Positions 8,825 to 17,515 of a stretch of DNA of 64,000 bases are shown one piece after another (position 1 is the stretch's first letter; each line of letters begins with the position of its first letter). The position numbers and the translations under genes were made by a program. A model generated the notes under the pieces. It did not search any database. It worked only from the letters and a program-made list of their open reading frames with translations, and was not told the DNA's origin. This DNA comes from Roseomonas sp. Its GTDB lineage: Bacteria; Pseudomonadota; Alphaproteobacteria; Acetobacterales; Acetobacteraceae. Location: positions 21,436 through 85,435 of the forward strand of contig JADCFP010000084.1 of the NCBI GenBank assembly GCA_020249465.1, written 5' to 3'.

Positions 8825-8841
8825 CATGAAGGAAGTCACCC

Positions 8842-10641
8842 ATGTCCGCCGCGACCCAAGCCCCGCCCGCCTCTGACGCCCTGACCATGTCGGGTGCCGA
8901 GGTCGTATTGCGCGCGCTGAAGGATAACGGCGTTGAGGTGATCTTCGGCTATCCCGGCGGCGCGGTGCTGCCGATCTATGACGCGATTTTCCAGCAGAAC
9001 GCCATTCGCCACATTCTGGTGCGCCATGAACAGGCGGCGGTCCATGCGGCGGAAGGCTATGCGCGTTCCACTGGGAAGGTTGGCGTGGTGCTGGTCACCT
9101 CTGGCCCCGGTGCGACCAATGCCGTGACGGGCCTCGTGGATGCGCTGATGGATTCCATCCCGGTGATCTGCCTGACCGGGCAGGTGCCAACCCATCTGAT
9201 CGGCAATGATGCCTTCCAGGAAGCCGATACCACCGGCATCACCCGCCCCGCGACCAAGCATAATTATCTGGTCAAGAAATCCGAAGACCTGTCACGCGTG
9301 ATGCATGAGGCGTTTTACGTCGCGAAATCCGGCCGCCCCGGGCCGGTGGTGATTGATCTGCCGAAAGATATCCTGATCAACAAGGCGCCGTATCGGGAAG
9401 CGACCACGCAGACCCATCGTTCCTATCGCCCGCGTACGGAACCCGATGCCAAGGGCATTCACGATGCGGTGCGCCTGTTGAAGCGCGCGCGGCGGCCGAT
9501 TGTCTATGCCGGTGGCGGCGTGATCAATGCGGGGCCGGAAGCATCGCGCCTGTTGCGTGAGTTTGTCCGCATGACCGGCATGCCCTGCACCAATACGCTG
9601 ATGGGGCTTGGCGCCTATCCGGCGGAAGACCCGCAATTCCTGGGCATGCTTGGCATGCACGGCACTTATGAAGCCAATCTGGCGATGCATGGCTGCGATG
9701 TCATGTTCAATATCGGCGCGCGTTTCGATGACCGTGTGACGGGCAGACTCAATGCCTTCTCACCTGGGTCTAAGAAGATCCATGCGGATATTGATCCGTC
9801 TTCGATCAACAAGAATGTCGCGGTGGATGTACCGATTGTGGGCGATGCGCGCGCCGTGCTCGCCGCCATGATCGAAGCCTGGAAGGCGGATGAAGCGCCC
9901 CAGGACAAGCCCGCGCTTGCCGCCTGGTGGCGCCAGATTGACGAATGGCGCGGCAAGCAATGCCTGGCCTATCGCCAGGAAAGCAAGATCATCAAGCCGC
10001 AGCATGCGGTGAAGCGGCTTTATGAGATCACGCGCGAATTGGGGCGTGAGACCTTCATCACCACCGAAGTTGGTCAGCACCAGATGTGGGCGGCGCAATA
10101 TTTCGGCTTTGACAAGCCCAATCGCTGGATGACCTCGGGCGGGCTTGGCACCATGGGCTATGGGCTGCCGGCGGCGATGGGTGTCCAGATCGCGCATCCG
10201 GATGCGCTGGTGATTGATATCGCTGGTGAGGCTTCGATCCTGATGAATATTCAGGAAATGGGCACGCTTGCGCAATATCGCCTGCCGGTGAAGGTCTTTA
10301 TTCTGAATAATGAATATATGGGCATGGTGCGCCAATGGCAGGAATTGCTGCATGGTGGCCGCTATTCCGAAAGCTATTCGGCATCGCTGCCGGATTTCGT
10401 GAAGCTTGCCGAAAGCTTCCACGCAGTTGGCATGCGCGCGGAAGGCATTGATGATCTTGACCGCGTGATCCGGGAAATGATCGCGATAGACAAGCCCGTG
10501 ATTGCCGATATCGCCGTTGCCAAGGACGAAAACTGCTTTCCCATGATCCCATCAGGGGCGGCGCATAATGAAATGATCCTGGCCCCGGGGCAGGAAGGTG
10601 GCGTCGCCGGCGTTACCGATGAAGGCAAGGTCCTGGTCTGA
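8842..10641 (+). CDS. ilvB: Acetolactate synthase large (catalytic) subunit
   Basis: A 599-residue ThDP enzyme that makes acetolactate or acetohydroxybutyrate, the first common step of valine, leucine and isoleucine synthesis. The three domains are in order: the N-terminal PYR domain with IFGYPGGAVLPIYDA and the ThDP-activating Glu in HEQAAVHAAEGYAR near 55-70; the central FAD-like domain with YAGGGVINAG; and the C-terminal PP domain with IDIAGEASILMNIQEMG and FILNNEYMGMVRQW. The metal motif reads GEAS rather than GDGS, which I recall as the usual alphaproteobacterial form. The small subunit gene follows 11 bases later. Confidence 0.96.
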   Translation: MSAATQAPPASDALTMSGAEVVLRALKDNGVEVIFGYPGGAVLPIYDAIFQQNAIRHILVRHEQAAVHAAEGYARSTGKVGVVLVTSGPGATNAVTGLVDALMDSIPVICLTGQVPTHLIGNDAFQEADTTGITRPATKHNYLVKKSEDLSRVMHEAFYVAKSGRPGPVVIDLPKDILINKAPYREATTQTHRSYRPRTEPDAKGIHDAVRLLKRARRPIVYAGGGVINAGPEASRLLREFVRMTGMPCTNTLMGLGAYPAEDPQFLGMLGMHGTYEANLAMHGCDVMFNIGARFDDRVTGRLNAFSPGSKKIHADIDPSSINKNVAVDVPIVGDARAVLAAMIEAWKADEAPQDKPALAAWWRQIDEWRGKQCLAYRQESKIIKPQHAVKRLYEITRELGRETFITTEVGQHQMWAAQYFGFDKPNRWMTSGGLGTMGYGLPAAMGVQIAHPDALVIDIAGEASILMNIQEMGTLAQYRLPVKVFILNNEYMGMVRQWQELLHGGRYSESYSASLPDFVKLAESFHAVGMRAEGIDDLDRVIREMIAIDKPVIADIAVAKDENCFPMIPSGAAHNEMILAPGQEGGVAGVTDEGKVLV

Positions 10642-10652
10642 GGAGCGCTGAC

Positions 10653-11174
10653 ATGTCTGATCTGAAAAACGGCCAACGCGCCGCGACCATTGCCGTGCTT
10701 GTTGAAAATGAAGCGGGCGTGCTGGCGCGCGTCATCGGCCTGTTTTCTGGCCGCGGCTATAATATTGATAGCCTGACCGTGGCGCCAGTGGATGAAACCG
10801 GACGGATTTCGCGCATCACGGTCGTCACCAGCGGCACGGATATGGTGATTGAACAAATCAAGGCACAATTGGATCGGCTTGTGCCGGTGCATAAGGTTTC
10901 CGACCTCACCATCGAAGGCCCGCATCTGACGCGCGAATTGGCGCTGATCAAGGTGGTGGGCCGCGGCGAGAACCGCATGGAAGTGCTGCGTCTGGCGGAC
11001 GCTTTCCGCGCACGCGTGGTGGATGCCACAACCGAAAGCTTCGTCCTTGAGATGACCGGCAATGGCGATAAGATTGATGCCTTCGTGGCTTTGATGCGCC
11101 CGATTGGCCTTGCCGAGGTATCGCGCACCGGTGCGGTTGCCATTGCACGCGGGCCGCGCGGGATCATGGATTAG
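10653..11174 (+). CDS. ilvN: Acetolactate synthase small (regulatory) subunit
   Basis: A 173-residue ACT-domain protein that binds valine and tunes the large subunit encoded just upstream. The N-terminal ACT domain shows AVLVENEAGVLARVIGLFSGRGYNIDSLTVAP near residues 14-45, the classic small-subunit signature, followed by TRELALIKV and the second regulatory domain with a C-terminal RTGAVAIARG. The length matches the longer IlvH-type subunit. It sits 11 bases after the ilvB stop, so the two form an operon and should be made together. Confidence 0.95.
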   Translation: MSDLKNGQRAATIAVLVENEAGVLARVIGLFSGRGYNIDSLTVAPVDETGRISRITVVTSGTDMVIEQIKAQLDRLVPVHKVSDLTIEGPHLTRELALIKVVGRGENRMEVLRLADAFRARVVDATTESFVLEMTGNGDKIDAFVALMRPIGLAEVSRTGAVAIARGPRGIMD

Positions 11175-11178
11175 GTGC

Positions 11179-12456
11179 ATGTCACAGGCCCTGCCCAAAA
11201 GCTACAACAAGGGCAAGGCCATCGCATGGGCCCTTTATGATTGGGCCAATAGCGGCTTTCCGACGGTGGTTTCCACCTTCGTTATCGCCGCCTATTTCAC
11301 GCAAGGCATTGCGCATGATCCCGTGACCGGCCAGTCGCAATGGGGCTGGATGCAGACATGTGCTGCCTTCGCCATTGCGCTGCTCTCACCGCTGCTTGGG
11401 GCCATTGCCGATCAGGGGCGGCGCCGACGGGCGATGTTGACGCTCTGCACGCTTGCGACCGCGATCTTCACCGCGCTGATCTGGTTTGCGCGCCCCGATC
11501 CTTCAGATGCGGTTTATGCGCTGATCTGCATTGGCATCGCGACCGTCGCCTTTGAACTTGGCACGGTTTTCTACAATGCCATGCTGCCCGGCCTGGTGCC
11601 GGAGGAACGCATGGGCCGGCTTTCCGGATTGGCCTGGGGGCTTGGCTATGCGGGCGGGCTTGCTTGCCTGCTGCTGGCGCTGGTGTTGTTCATTCAGCCT
11701 GATCCTTCGCCCTTCGGGCTTGATCGTGGTGCGGCGGAGCATGTGCGCGCCTCGGCCGTTTTGGTCGCGGTTTGGATATTGGTGTTCGGCTGGCCGGTAT
11801 TGGTCGCCTTGCCTGACCCCAAGGGCGTGCGGCCAAGGTTGGGCGATGCGCTTGCGGCGGGCTTGCATGAAATGGGCAATCTGCTGCGTGGCTTGCCGCG
11901 GCGCCCCGCCATGGCGCGGTTTCTGATTGCGCGGCTGTTTTACACCGATGGTCTGAATACGCTTTTTGCCTTTGGCGCCATTTACGCCGCCGGCGTCCAT
12001 GGCATGACCATTCAGGAAATCCTCTATTTCGGCATTGCCATGAATGTGACGGCGGGTCTGGGTGCCGCCGGATTTGGACTGATCGAGGATCGTTTAGGCG
12101 CCAAGGCTACGGTGTTGATCGCACTCGGCGCCATGATTGTGCTCGGCGCCTTTCTGCTGCTGAGCAATGACAAGACCGTGTTCTGGATCCTGGCCATGGC
12201 GCTTGGGCTTTTCATGGGGCCTGCCCAGGCGGCATCGCGCACCCTGATGGCCCATATGGCCCCCCCGGATGAGGTTGCGGCGCATTTCGGGCTTTTTGCG
12301 CTTTCCGGGCGTGCCACAGGGTTTCTGGGCCCCGCGGCGGTCGCCTTGGTCACGGCGGTTAGCGACAGCCAGGCCTGGGGCCTTGCGACCGTGCTGGGTT
12401 TTCTGGTGCTCGGCGCCGTCATCCTGGCGCCCTTGCGCGTTGTTCGGCATAGCTAA
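11179..12456 (+). CDS. UMF1/Atg22-like MFS transporter
   Basis: A 425-residue MFS-fold membrane protein. The N-terminal motif AIAWALYDWANSGFPTVVSTFVIAAYF near residues 13-40 is the hallmark of the UMF1 family related to yeast Atg22, a vacuolar amino-acid exporter; bacterial members have no firmly known substrate. About twelve hydrophobic segments are present, with a basic loop (DQGRRRRAM) after helix 3. The ATG at 11179 lies five bases after the ilvN stop and probably belongs to the ilvBN transcript. That position makes amino-acid export a reasonable but untested idea. Confidence 0.85.
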   Translation: MSQALPKSYNKGKAIAWALYDWANSGFPTVVSTFVIAAYFTQGIAHDPVTGQSQWGWMQTCAAFAIALLSPLLGAIADQGRRRRAMLTLCTLATAIFTALIWFARPDPSDAVYALICIGIATVAFELGTVFYNAMLPGLVPEERMGRLSGLAWGLGYAGGLACLLLALVLFIQPDPSPFGLDRGAAEHVRASAVLVAVWILVFGWPVLVALPDPKGVRPRLGDALAAGLHEMGNLLRGLPRRPAMARFLIARLFYTDGLNTLFAFGAIYAAGVHGMTIQEILYFGIAMNVTAGLGAAGFGLIEDRLGAKATVLIALGAMIVLGAFLLLSNDKTVFWILAMALGLFMGPAQAASRTLMAHMAPPDEVAAHFGLFALSGRATGFLGPAAVALVTAVSDSQAWGLATVLGFLVLGAVILAPLRVVRHS

Positions 12457-12509
12457 GGCACCTGCCCTTCTGCCATAGTCCCGCCGTGGAGGCGTGCGAT
12501 CACTCATTC

Positions 12510-14159
12510 ATGGCAGAGGATGAATCTGAGACCGCCTGGGCGGCACTGAAGGCTTTGGCGGCCAGGCCTGATGCTGCGGCCATTCGCCCGCTTTTCGCCA
12601 CCGATCCTGATCGCTTCGCGCGCTTTTCGCGCCAAGCCGGCGATATCCTGCTCGATTTTTCCAAAACCGCGCTGTCGGATGCGGTGCTTGCGGCTTTGCT
12701 TGCCCTTGCCGAAGCGCGTGATGTCGCCGGCTTCCGCGCGCGGCTTTTTGCGGGTGCGGCGGTGAATGCAACCGAAGGCCGCGCCGCGCTGCATATGGCG
12801 CTGCGCGCCGCGCCCGAAGATGAATTCCGCGCGGGTACTGAAGATGTCATGCCTGAAGTGCTCGCGGTGCGCGCGCGCATGGAAGAATTCACGCGTGCGA
12901 TACATGAAGGGCGCATCCTGACCGCCAAGGGTGAAGGCTTCACCGATGTGCTGAATATCGGCATTGGCGGGTCTGATCTTGGCCCGGCCATGGTGGCGCG
13001 CGCCTTGTGGACTCCTGATGCACCGCTGCGCGGGCATTATCTGGCGAATGTGGATGGCCATGCCTGGGCGGAGATGCAAGCGAAGCTCGATCCCGCGCGC
13101 ACGCTGGTGCTGGTTGCCTCCAAAACCTTCACCACGCAAGAAACCATGGCCAATGCCGCGCTGACGCGCGATTGGTTGCGCGCTGCCTTGGGTGAGGCAG
13201 GCGCTTCCCAGCATATGGCGGCCCTTTCCACCAATCTTGCCGCGACCGGTGCTTTCGGCATTTTGCCTGATCGTGTCTTTGGTTTTCGCGATTGGGTCGG
13301 CGGGCGGTTTTCGCTCTGGAGTGCGATTGGGCTGTCACTCGCGCTGGCGCTTGGCTGGGATGCTTTCGCGCGGCTGCTGGCTGGCGCACGCGTGATGGAT
13401 CAGCATTTCCGAGACGCCCCACTCGACGAAAACCTGCCAGTGCTGCTGGCGCTGGTGGAAGTCTGGCATGTGAATGGCTTGGGTTATCCGAGCCGCGCCG
13501 TGCTGGCCTATGATGAACGCCTGGCGCGCCTGCCCGCGCATTTGCAGCAGGTGGAAATGGAAAGCCTCGGCAAGCGAGTGGCGCTTTCTGGGGCACCCTT
13601 GCAGCGTGCATCTGGTCCTGTGGTGTTTGGTGAACCAGGCACCAATGCGCAGCATTCCTTCATGCAATTGCTGCATCAGGGCACCACGCCTGTGCCGGTG
13701 GATTTCATTCTGGTGGCGCGGCCTGATCACGCCCATGCCAATAGCCATCGCAAGCTTCTCGCCAATGGTCTGGCGCAAGCCGAGGCGCTGCTGATGGGCA
13801 AGGATGAAGCGGCTGTCGTCGCCGAAATGCGCAAGGCCGGCGCGGCAGAGGCCGAAATCACGCGCCTTTTGCCACATCGCGTTTTCCCTGGTGATCGGCC
13901 AAGTGTGACGATGCTGCTACCGCAACTTGATGCCTTCACCCTTGGCCAATTGGTCGCCCTTTATGAACACAAGGTCGCAGTGCTTGGCGCGCTGTGGGGG
14001 ATCAATCCCTTTGATCAATGGGGGGTGGAGCTTGGCAAGCAACTCGCCAACGTCATCCTGCCGGAACTGAGCGCCGGCGTCGCGCAAAAGCCGCATGATG
14101 CGTCAACCGCCGGGCTGATCAGCAAGCTCGCGGCGCTATGGCCGGAAGGTCGCGCATGA
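12510..14159 (+). CDS. pgi: Glucose-6-phosphate isomerase
   Basis: A 549-residue isomerase that interconverts glucose-6-phosphate and fructose-6-phosphate. Family landmarks are VLNIGIGGSDLGPAMVARAL near residue 145, the phosphate-binding VASKTFTTQETMANA near 200, GGRFSLWSAIGLSLALALG near 265, the active-site GEPGTNAQHSFMQLLHQGT near 375 and the C-terminal ALYEHKVAVLGALWGINPFDQWGVELGK near 480. I chose ATG 12510 (MAEDES); a GTG eight codons earlier is possible. The stop overlaps the next start as ATGA. Confidence 0.97.
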   Translation: MAEDESETAWAALKALAARPDAAAIRPLFATDPDRFARFSRQAGDILLDFSKTALSDAVLAALLALAEARDVAGFRARLFAGAAVNATEGRAALHMALRAAPEDEFRAGTEDVMPEVLAVRARMEEFTRAIHEGRILTAKGEGFTDVLNIGIGGSDLGPAMVARALWTPDAPLRGHYLANVDGHAWAEMQAKLDPARTLVLVASKTFTTQETMANAALTRDWLRAALGEAGASQHMAALSTNLAATGAFGILPDRVFGFRDWVGGRFSLWSAIGLSLALALGWDAFARLLAGARVMDQHFRDAPLDENLPVLLALVEVWHVNGLGYPSRAVLAYDERLARLPAHLQQVEMESLGKRVALSGAPLQRASGPVVFGEPGTNAQHSFMQLLHQGTTPVPVDFILVARPDHAHANSHRKLLANGLAQAEALLMGKDEAAVVAEMRKAGAAEAEITRLLPHRVFPGDRPSVTMLLPQLDAFTLGQLVALYEHKVAVLGALWGINPFDQWGVELGKQLANVILPELSAGVAQKPHDASTAGLISKLAALWPEGRA

Positions 14160-14701
14160 CCGCGCCTTATATCCAAGCACTTGCCAGCGATGGCGCGCAT
14201 CGCTTCAGCAAGCAGCCGGCGCAAAGCCTGACACTTCTGGCCGGGCTTGGCGTTGAAGGCGATGCGCATGCTGGTGTGACGGTGAAGCACCGCTCCCGCG
14301 TCGCGCGCGATCCATCGCAGCCCAATCTGCGCCAGCTGCATTTGCTGCATGCAGAAATCTTCGAAGAACTCGCCCCCCAGGGTTTTGCACTGAAGGCCGG
14401 TGACATTGGTGAGAATGTGACAACGCGCGGCCTTGATCTGCTCGGGCTTGGTACCGGCACGCGGCTTTGCCTGGGGACAGAAGCGGTCGTGGAAATCACC
14501 GGGCTCCGCAATCCCTGCGCGCAGCTTGATCATTTCCAGGCAGGGTTGATGGCGGCGATGCTCGGGCGCGATGAAGCGGGCGGGCTGATCCGCAAATCCG
14601 GCGTCATGGCGATTGTGCTGCAAGGTGGCGTGCTGCGCCTGGGTGATCCGATCATCGTGATCCCGCCCGCCGGTCCGCATCGGCCTTTGCAGCCGGTGTG
14701 A
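14156..14701 (+). CDS. MOSC-domain protein
   Basis: A 181-residue single-domain MOSC protein, the fold found at the C-terminus of molybdenum cofactor sulfurase and in YiiM-type reductases. Landmarks are GLGVEGDAHAGVTVKHRSRVARDPSQPNLRQLHLLHAEIF near residues 30-70, AGDIGENVTTRGLDLLGL near 80-95, and ITGLRNPCAQLDHF with the conserved cysteine near 120. Stand-alone MOSC proteins are thought to act on sulfur or molybdenum cofactor carriers; the substrate here is not known. The start overlaps the pgi stop (ATGA), so it is translationally coupled to it. Confidence 0.88.
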   Translation: MTAPYIQALASDGAHRFSKQPAQSLTLLAGLGVEGDAHAGVTVKHRSRVARDPSQPNLRQLHLLHAEIFEELAPQGFALKAGDIGENVTTRGLDLLGLGTGTRLCLGTEAVVEITGLRNPCAQLDHFQAGLMAAMLGRDEAGGLIRKSGVMAIVLQGGVLRLGDPIIVIPPAGPHRPLQPV

Positions 14702-14716
14702 CACCCCTCAAAACAG

Positions 14717-14750
14717 TGATGCGCCCCGGCGGTAAGGCCGGGGCGCATCA
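14717..14750. terminator. Strong hairpin after the pgi-MOSC operon
   Basis: A perfect 14-bp stem beginning TGATGCGCCCCGGC closes a six-base loop, 15 bases after the MOSC stop. No run of T follows on either strand, so it is either a Rho-assisted or processed 3' end or a weak terminator. The rest of 14751-14942, up to the response regulator, holds no gene; its AT-richer part near 14800-14830 is the likely promoter zone. Confidence 0.55.
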
Positions 14751-14942
14751 GCGAAGACAGGGCCGGGTGAGTTTGGGGCAGGTCAGGCCCTGATCCGCTA
14801 TGCCTAAATTTGGGACGCTAATATTGCTGGCAAAAGGCACTGGGCATGCCAAAGTGCAACGAACAGCAACCGGCAGCGCGCCCGATACATTTCGCAACAT
14901 GGGCTGATGAATTACGCAATGAAAACACGCATGTAACAGGGC

Positions 14943-15662
14943 ATGGAAAACGCACCTCATATCCTGATCGTTGATGATGATCGCGAAATCCGCGATCTGC
15001 TCTCGCGCTTCCTGGAAAAACAGGGATTGCGCGTGAGTGCTGCACGCGATGCGCGTGAAGCCCGCAAGCTTTGGCCGCTGGGGCGCTATCATCTTGTGGT
15101 GCTTGATCTCATGATGCCGGGGGAGCCTGGGCTTGATTTCGCGCGCTGGCTCCGCACGCAATCCGATGTGCCGATCGTGATTCTGACCGCGATGGGGGAG
15201 GAAACCGATCGCATCGTGGGGCTTGAACTCGGCGCTGATGATTATTTGGCAAAGCCCTTCAACCCGCGCGAATTGCTGGCGCGCATCCGCGCCGTTTTGC
15301 GCCGTGCGTCTGGCGATGGCACGGCCGCCAAGGAACCGCCCGCCAAGGTGATCAGGTTTTCCGGCTGGACCTTGGAACCCTCCCGCCGGCGCTTGCTCAA
15401 CCCTGATGGGGTCGAAGTACCGCTGACCGGGGGCGAATATGAATTGCTGCTGGTGCTGCTGGATCGGCCCAATCGCGTGCTGACGCGCGATATGCTGATG
15501 GATTTGCTGCGCGGGCGGCAGGCCGGGCCTTATGACCGCGCGATTGATGTCGCTGTATCGCGGCTGCGGCGCCGGCTGGAAGATGATGGCCGCAACCCTG
15601 CCTTGATCAAGACCGTGCGCGGTGGCGGCTATGTGCTGGCCACCACGGTGGATCGTGGCTGA
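14943..15662 (+). CDS. OmpR-family DNA-binding response regulator
   Basis: A 239-residue response regulator with a receiver domain at residues 5-120 and a winged-helix effector domain at 135-235. The acidic pocket DDD is at 11-13, the phosphorylation site is Asp55 (VVLDLMMPG), with the Thr of ILTAM near 83 and the Lys of YLAKPF near 103. The effector domain has LTGGEYELLLVLLDRPNRVLTRD and AIDVAVSRLRRRLEDDG, the recognition-helix region of the OmpR class. The kinase gene overlaps its 3' end, so the two are a partner pair. Envelope stress or osmotic sensing would be typical, but the signal is unknown. Confidence 0.95.
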   Translation: MENAPHILIVDDDREIRDLLSRFLEKQGLRVSAARDAREARKLWPLGRYHLVVLDLMMPGEPGLDFARWLRTQSDVPIVILTAMGEETDRIVGLELGADDYLAKPFNPRELLARIRAVLRRASGDGTAAKEPPAKVIRFSGWTLEPSRRRLLNPDGVEVPLTGGEYELLLVLLDRPNRVLTRDMLMDLLRGRQAGPYDRAIDVAVSRLRRRLEDDGRNPALIKTVRGGGYVLATTVDRG

Positions 15663-17019
15663 AGCAGCCCCTGTCGCCGCGCCCCCGCGGCGGCGCTGGT
15701 GGCCTGGCAGCCTGGGTGGGCGCACCGCCGTTGCGCTGATTGTCGCACTCATGCTGGTGCAAGCGGCGGGGCTGACCATCCATGCCCTGGATCGCGTGGA
15801 TTTGCAGCGTTTTGTCCAGGCACGGGAAATCGCCGGGCGCAGCCTTGGCGCTTGGCGCGCGGCAGTGCTGACCGCACCGGATCGCCGCGCGCAAATCATC
15901 GCCGATCTTGATCTGCCCGAAGGCCTCACGGTGGATTTGGATTTGGCGCCGATTGTGCGCGTGGGCGCGCCGCCGGTCTCGCCCCATATCCTCAGGCTGT
16001 TTCGCCTGGATTTGCTGTCTTCCGGCCCGCCAAGGTTGCGCCCGCGCGAAATTCGCATTGCGGAATTGGGCTCGGCCGGCTTTGCCGCATCGCTCCGCCT
16101 GCCGGATGGGCCTTGGCTTAATCTCCGGGCGTCCCTGCCCACGCCGCGGCCATGGCATTCGGATACTTTCCTTGCGGCCTTCCTGGGTATGACACTGGCC
16201 GCGGTATTGCTGATCCTTTGGGCGGTGGCGCGGCTCATGCGCCCGGTGCGGCTTTTGGCGGAGGCAGCAAATCGGCTCGGGCGCGATGTGAATGCGCCGC
16301 CCTTGTCCGAAAATGGTCCGACCGAGGTCGCCACCGCCGCCCGCGCCTTCAATGAAATGGCCGCGCGCATCCGGCTTTTTGTGGCAGACCGCACGCAAAT
16401 GCTGGCCGCGATTGGGCACGATCTGCGCACACCGATCACGCGGCTGAAACTGCGCGCCGAATTCATGGAAGATGATGAACAGCGCCGCAAAATGCTCGCC
16501 GATCTGGATGAGATGGAAGCGATGATCGGCGCCACCCTTGCCTTTGCGCGGGATGATGCGGCGACAGAGCCTGCGACGCAGATGGATATCGCGGCACTTT
16601 GCCGCACGGTCGCTGATGAAGCGAGTGACGCGCATCCCGATCAGGCGGAAAAGATCAGCTATGAGGGCCCGGACAAGCTAGTGATCCGCGCCAAACCCTT
16701 GGCCTTGAAGCGCGCCATCGCCAATCTGGTTGCGAATGCGCTCAATTATGGTGGTGCTGCGCGGCTTGTTTTGGCGCAAGACGTTGCAGGCCAAGTACGC
16801 CTCTCCATCGCTGATGACGGCCCGGGTATTCCGGAAGCGGAGCTGGAGGCGGTCTTCACCCCCTTCCGCCGGCTGGAAGCCAGCCGCAATCGCGAAACCG
16901 GCGGCACCGGGCTTGGGCTCACCATCGCGCGCAATATCCTGCGCGGCCATGGCGGCGATGTGGTGCTGCAAAACCGTCCAGAGGGCGGCTTGATGGCGGT
17001 GGCGAGCTTGCCGGTTTAG
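15655..17019 (+). CDS. EnvZ-like sensor histidine kinase
   Basis: A sensor kinase of about 454 residues. One membrane helix (TAVALIVALMLVQAAGL) lies near residue 25-40 and another (LAAFLGMTLAAVLLILWAVARL) near 180-200, enclosing a periplasmic domain of about 140 residues. A HAMP linker (MRPVRLLAEAANRLG) follows, then the H-box AIGHDLRTPITRLKLRAEF, with the phospho-accepting His near 260. The ATPase domain has LVANALNYGG, DDGPGIPE and TGGTGLGLTIARNIL. The start is taken as GTG 15655, overlapping the regulator stop by eight bases; ATG 15622 would add 11 residues. Confidence 0.93.
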   Translation: MAEAAPVAAPPRRRWWPGSLGGRTAVALIVALMLVQAAGLTIHALDRVDLQRFVQAREIAGRSLGAWRAAVLTAPDRRAQIIADLDLPEGLTVDLDLAPIVRVGAPPVSPHILRLFRLDLLSSGPPRLRPREIRIAELGSAGFAASLRLPDGPWLNLRASLPTPRPWHSDTFLAAFLGMTLAAVLLILWAVARLMRPVRLLAEAANRLGRDVNAPPLSENGPTEVATAARAFNEMAARIRLFVADRTQMLAAIGHDLRTPITRLKLRAEFMEDDEQRRKMLADLDEMEAMIGATLAFARDDAATEPATQMDIAALCRTVADEASDAHPDQAEKISYEGPDKLVIRAKPLALKRAIANLVANALNYGGAARLVLAQDVAGQVRLSIADDGPGIPEAELEAVFTPFRRLEASRNRETGGTGLGLTIARNILRGHGGDVVLQNRPEGGLMAVASLPV

Positions 17020-17024
17020 CGCCT

Positions 17025-17477
17025 TCAGTAGCGAAGGCTGATCGAGAGCCTTGTCGTTTGCCCCACAGCAACCGTGAATTTATTGGCCTCGAAGGTCGGT
17101 GCCGACATTCTTGGCATCACGTTATTGCTGACGCCAACACCTTCGGTGGGCATGCCAAGGAAATTCGTGTCAGCCCGCCCATTACCATTGGTGTCATGCA
17201 CCACGGCTATGGCATAGGTTCCTGGTGGCACATTATTAAAGACGCAAAGCGCCGCGCCGGCTGCCGGTGTCACGCGCAGTATCCTGACGCCGGGCTTGTC
17301 CGATTCCAGCGGAAACCCAGCCGCTGAGGAGAATAATGCGCAACCCACCATGCCTTGCGCATTCGAAACTCCAGAGACCACGGCTTCAATCCTGCCACCG
17401 GATGAGGCGGATGCCGTAGCGGCGATGCCGACCATGGCGCAGGCAAGCAGCAGCGAAATATGGTGCGGGGTTGTCAT
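17025..17477 (-). CDS. DUF2141 exported protein
   Basis: A 150-residue secreted protein with a clean signal peptide (HISLLLACAMVGIAATASASS) and a mature DUF2141 domain. The domain shows GMVGCALFSSAAGFP, the PAAGAALCVFNNVPPGTYAIAVVHDTNGNGRADTNFLGMPTEGVGVSNN core near residues 80-125, and a C-terminal beta strand. The domain is a beta-sandwich of unknown function found in periplasmic proteins. ATG 17477 follows a good AGGAAG ribosome site; upstream in-frame starts would put extra residues before the signal. It converges on the sensor kinase and shares a strand with the SDR and DUF2214 genes. Confidence 0.85.
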   Translation of the reverse strand: MTTPHHISLLLACAMVGIAATASASSGGRIEAVVSGVSNAQGMVGCALFSSAAGFPLESDKPGVRILRVTPAAGAALCVFNNVPPGTYAIAVVHDTNGNGRADTNFLGMPTEGVGVSNNVMPRMSAPTFEANKFTVAVGQTTRLSISLRY

Positions 17478-17515
17478 GGGGATGCTTCCTTTCTTGCAGT
17501 TCATCATTGATTTGA

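Noticed and set aside
14748..16607. A 619-residue open frame on the minus strand opposite the two-component genes.
   Set aside because: It runs antisense to a clear response regulator and sensor kinase, is rich in Ala, Arg and Ser and shows no domain. It is a GC-rich frame shadow.
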